64,000 nt of DNA from Chloroflexota bacterium (lineage in GTDB: Bacteria > Chloroflexota > Anaerolineae > Aggregatilineales > Phototrophicaceae). Position 1 is the stretch's first letter. Each line of letters begins with the position of its first letter. Below the pieces are notes generated by a model that ran no database searches, had not been told where the DNA came from, and saw only the letters and a program-made list of their open reading frames with translations. The stretch covers positions 372,001 to 436,000 of the forward strand of contig JAIUNI010000001.1 of NCBI GenBank assembly GCA_020161935.1, written 5' to 3'. The translations under genes were made by a program, and so were the position numbers. Below are positions 63,618 through 64,000 of the stretch, piece by piece.

Positions 63618-64000
63618 TTAAAGTTTAAGATTACGTTCGCCGTTCAAATACTGGATGGCGAGCTGCATCACATGGATAATGTAGTCGTCGGTTCGCGGTA
63701 CGAAGTCCGCTTCGGATATGTCGAGTTTGTCGACCCCTAATCCGGCAGCGCGGGCAGGAATACTGGTCACTTGACCGCTAAACAGTTTTAACCCAGCGGC
63801 TATCGAAAAAACCACCAGCCCATCGAGTTCTTCTTTTTGGAAGTTGTAGTCGTTGATGTCCTGCTCGTGGATGAGTAGAAATACGTCGCAGAACTGCCGG
63901 TCGTCAATATCATCGTATTGGATGGCGCTAGTGTGCTGCCCAAGTGGGACTAACTCGTCGAACGACACAGCGATGCCGAGTTCTTCCTGCACTTCACGGA
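63618..64000 (-). CDS. NUDIX hydrolase (partial)
   Basis: The frame is open to the right edge; the first residues are cut off. The visible start REVQEELGI is the second half of a NUDIX box, followed by DDIDDRQFCDVFLLIHEQDI. The length of at least 127 residues and the late insertion fit YfcD or IPP-isomerase-like NUDIX proteins. The substrate is not known. The gene precedes trpB by 24 bp on the same strand and may belong to the same transcript. Confidence 0.8.
   Translation of the reverse strand, partial: REVQEELGIAVSFDELVPLGQHTSAIQYDDIDDRQFCDVFLLIHEQDINDYNFQKEELDGLVVFSIAAGLKLFSGQVTSIPARAAGLGVDKLDISEADFVPRTDDYIIHVMQLAIQYLNGERNLKL

Overview
The window looks like a chromosomal segment of a Chloroflexota bacterium, most likely of the Anaerolineae. 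This is inferred from gene content and sequence style: monoderm-type LytR-CpsA-Psr (LCP) wall proteins, Pro/Thr-rich lipoproteins, SUMF1 and LysM proteins, two sites resembling the Gram-positive LexA box, and short dispersed intergenic repeats. It is not proven. Both ends cut a gene: the N-terminal part of a glutamate synthase-like protein (1-919, minus) and a NUDIX hydrolase (63618-64000, minus). Most of the window is ordinary, dense chromosome; 18.3-19.1 kb and 45.8-49.8 kb hold repeats and mobile DNA.

Layout. 0-9 kb: gltB-like fragment, PucR regulator, small membrane protein, lipoprotein, phosphofructokinase-LCP pair, and a minus-strand operon of three unrecognised proteins. 9-18.3 kb: rpmH-rnpA-yidD-(beta-propeller lipoprotein)-yidC-khpB, a PfkB kinase, an amidohydrolase, a DM13 protein, thiol peroxidase, a YqhA-like membrane protein and an M29 aminopeptidase. 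18.3-19.4 kb: repeats and two CAT-anticodon tRNAs. 19.4-26.3 kb: uvrB with a LexA-like box, then a minus-strand run of GAF-adenylate cyclase, lysA and a TIR-SUMF1 fusion. 26.4-33.2 kb: two tandem dynamin-like GTPases, MgtC, an HDAC-like deacetylase and an AAA ATPase. 33.3-39.6 kb: exported or surface proteins (low-complexity secreted protein, LysM protein with curli-like repeats, double SnoaL protein, second LysM protein) and membrane proteins. 39.7-45.8 kb: aspS, catalase, a probable stand-alone structured RNA, a second LCP protein and a LipM-like octanoyltransferase. 46-49.8 kb: a tyrosine-recombinase-fold protein lacking most catalytic residues behind a LexA-like box, an intact IS4-family element with a 9-bp target duplication, and a repeat copy. 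49.8-64 kb: rlmI-like, ligA, an SH3 protein, polX, two tandem S33 hydrolases, and trpB-NUDIX-glycosyltransferase-trpA.

How the parts work together. The rpmH-yidC-khpB block serves translation, RNA processing and membrane insertion. uvrB, ligA and polX are DNA repair genes, and uvrB appears to be under SOS control. The LCP, LysM and SH3 proteins point to cell-envelope work. The least explained items are the structured RNA at 43.3-43.5 kb, a pair of inverted non-coding repeats of about 220 bp lying 31 kb apart, the exported repeat-protein locus at 33.4-36.8 kb, the tandem dynamins, and the catalytically eroded recombinase with an SOS-like operator.
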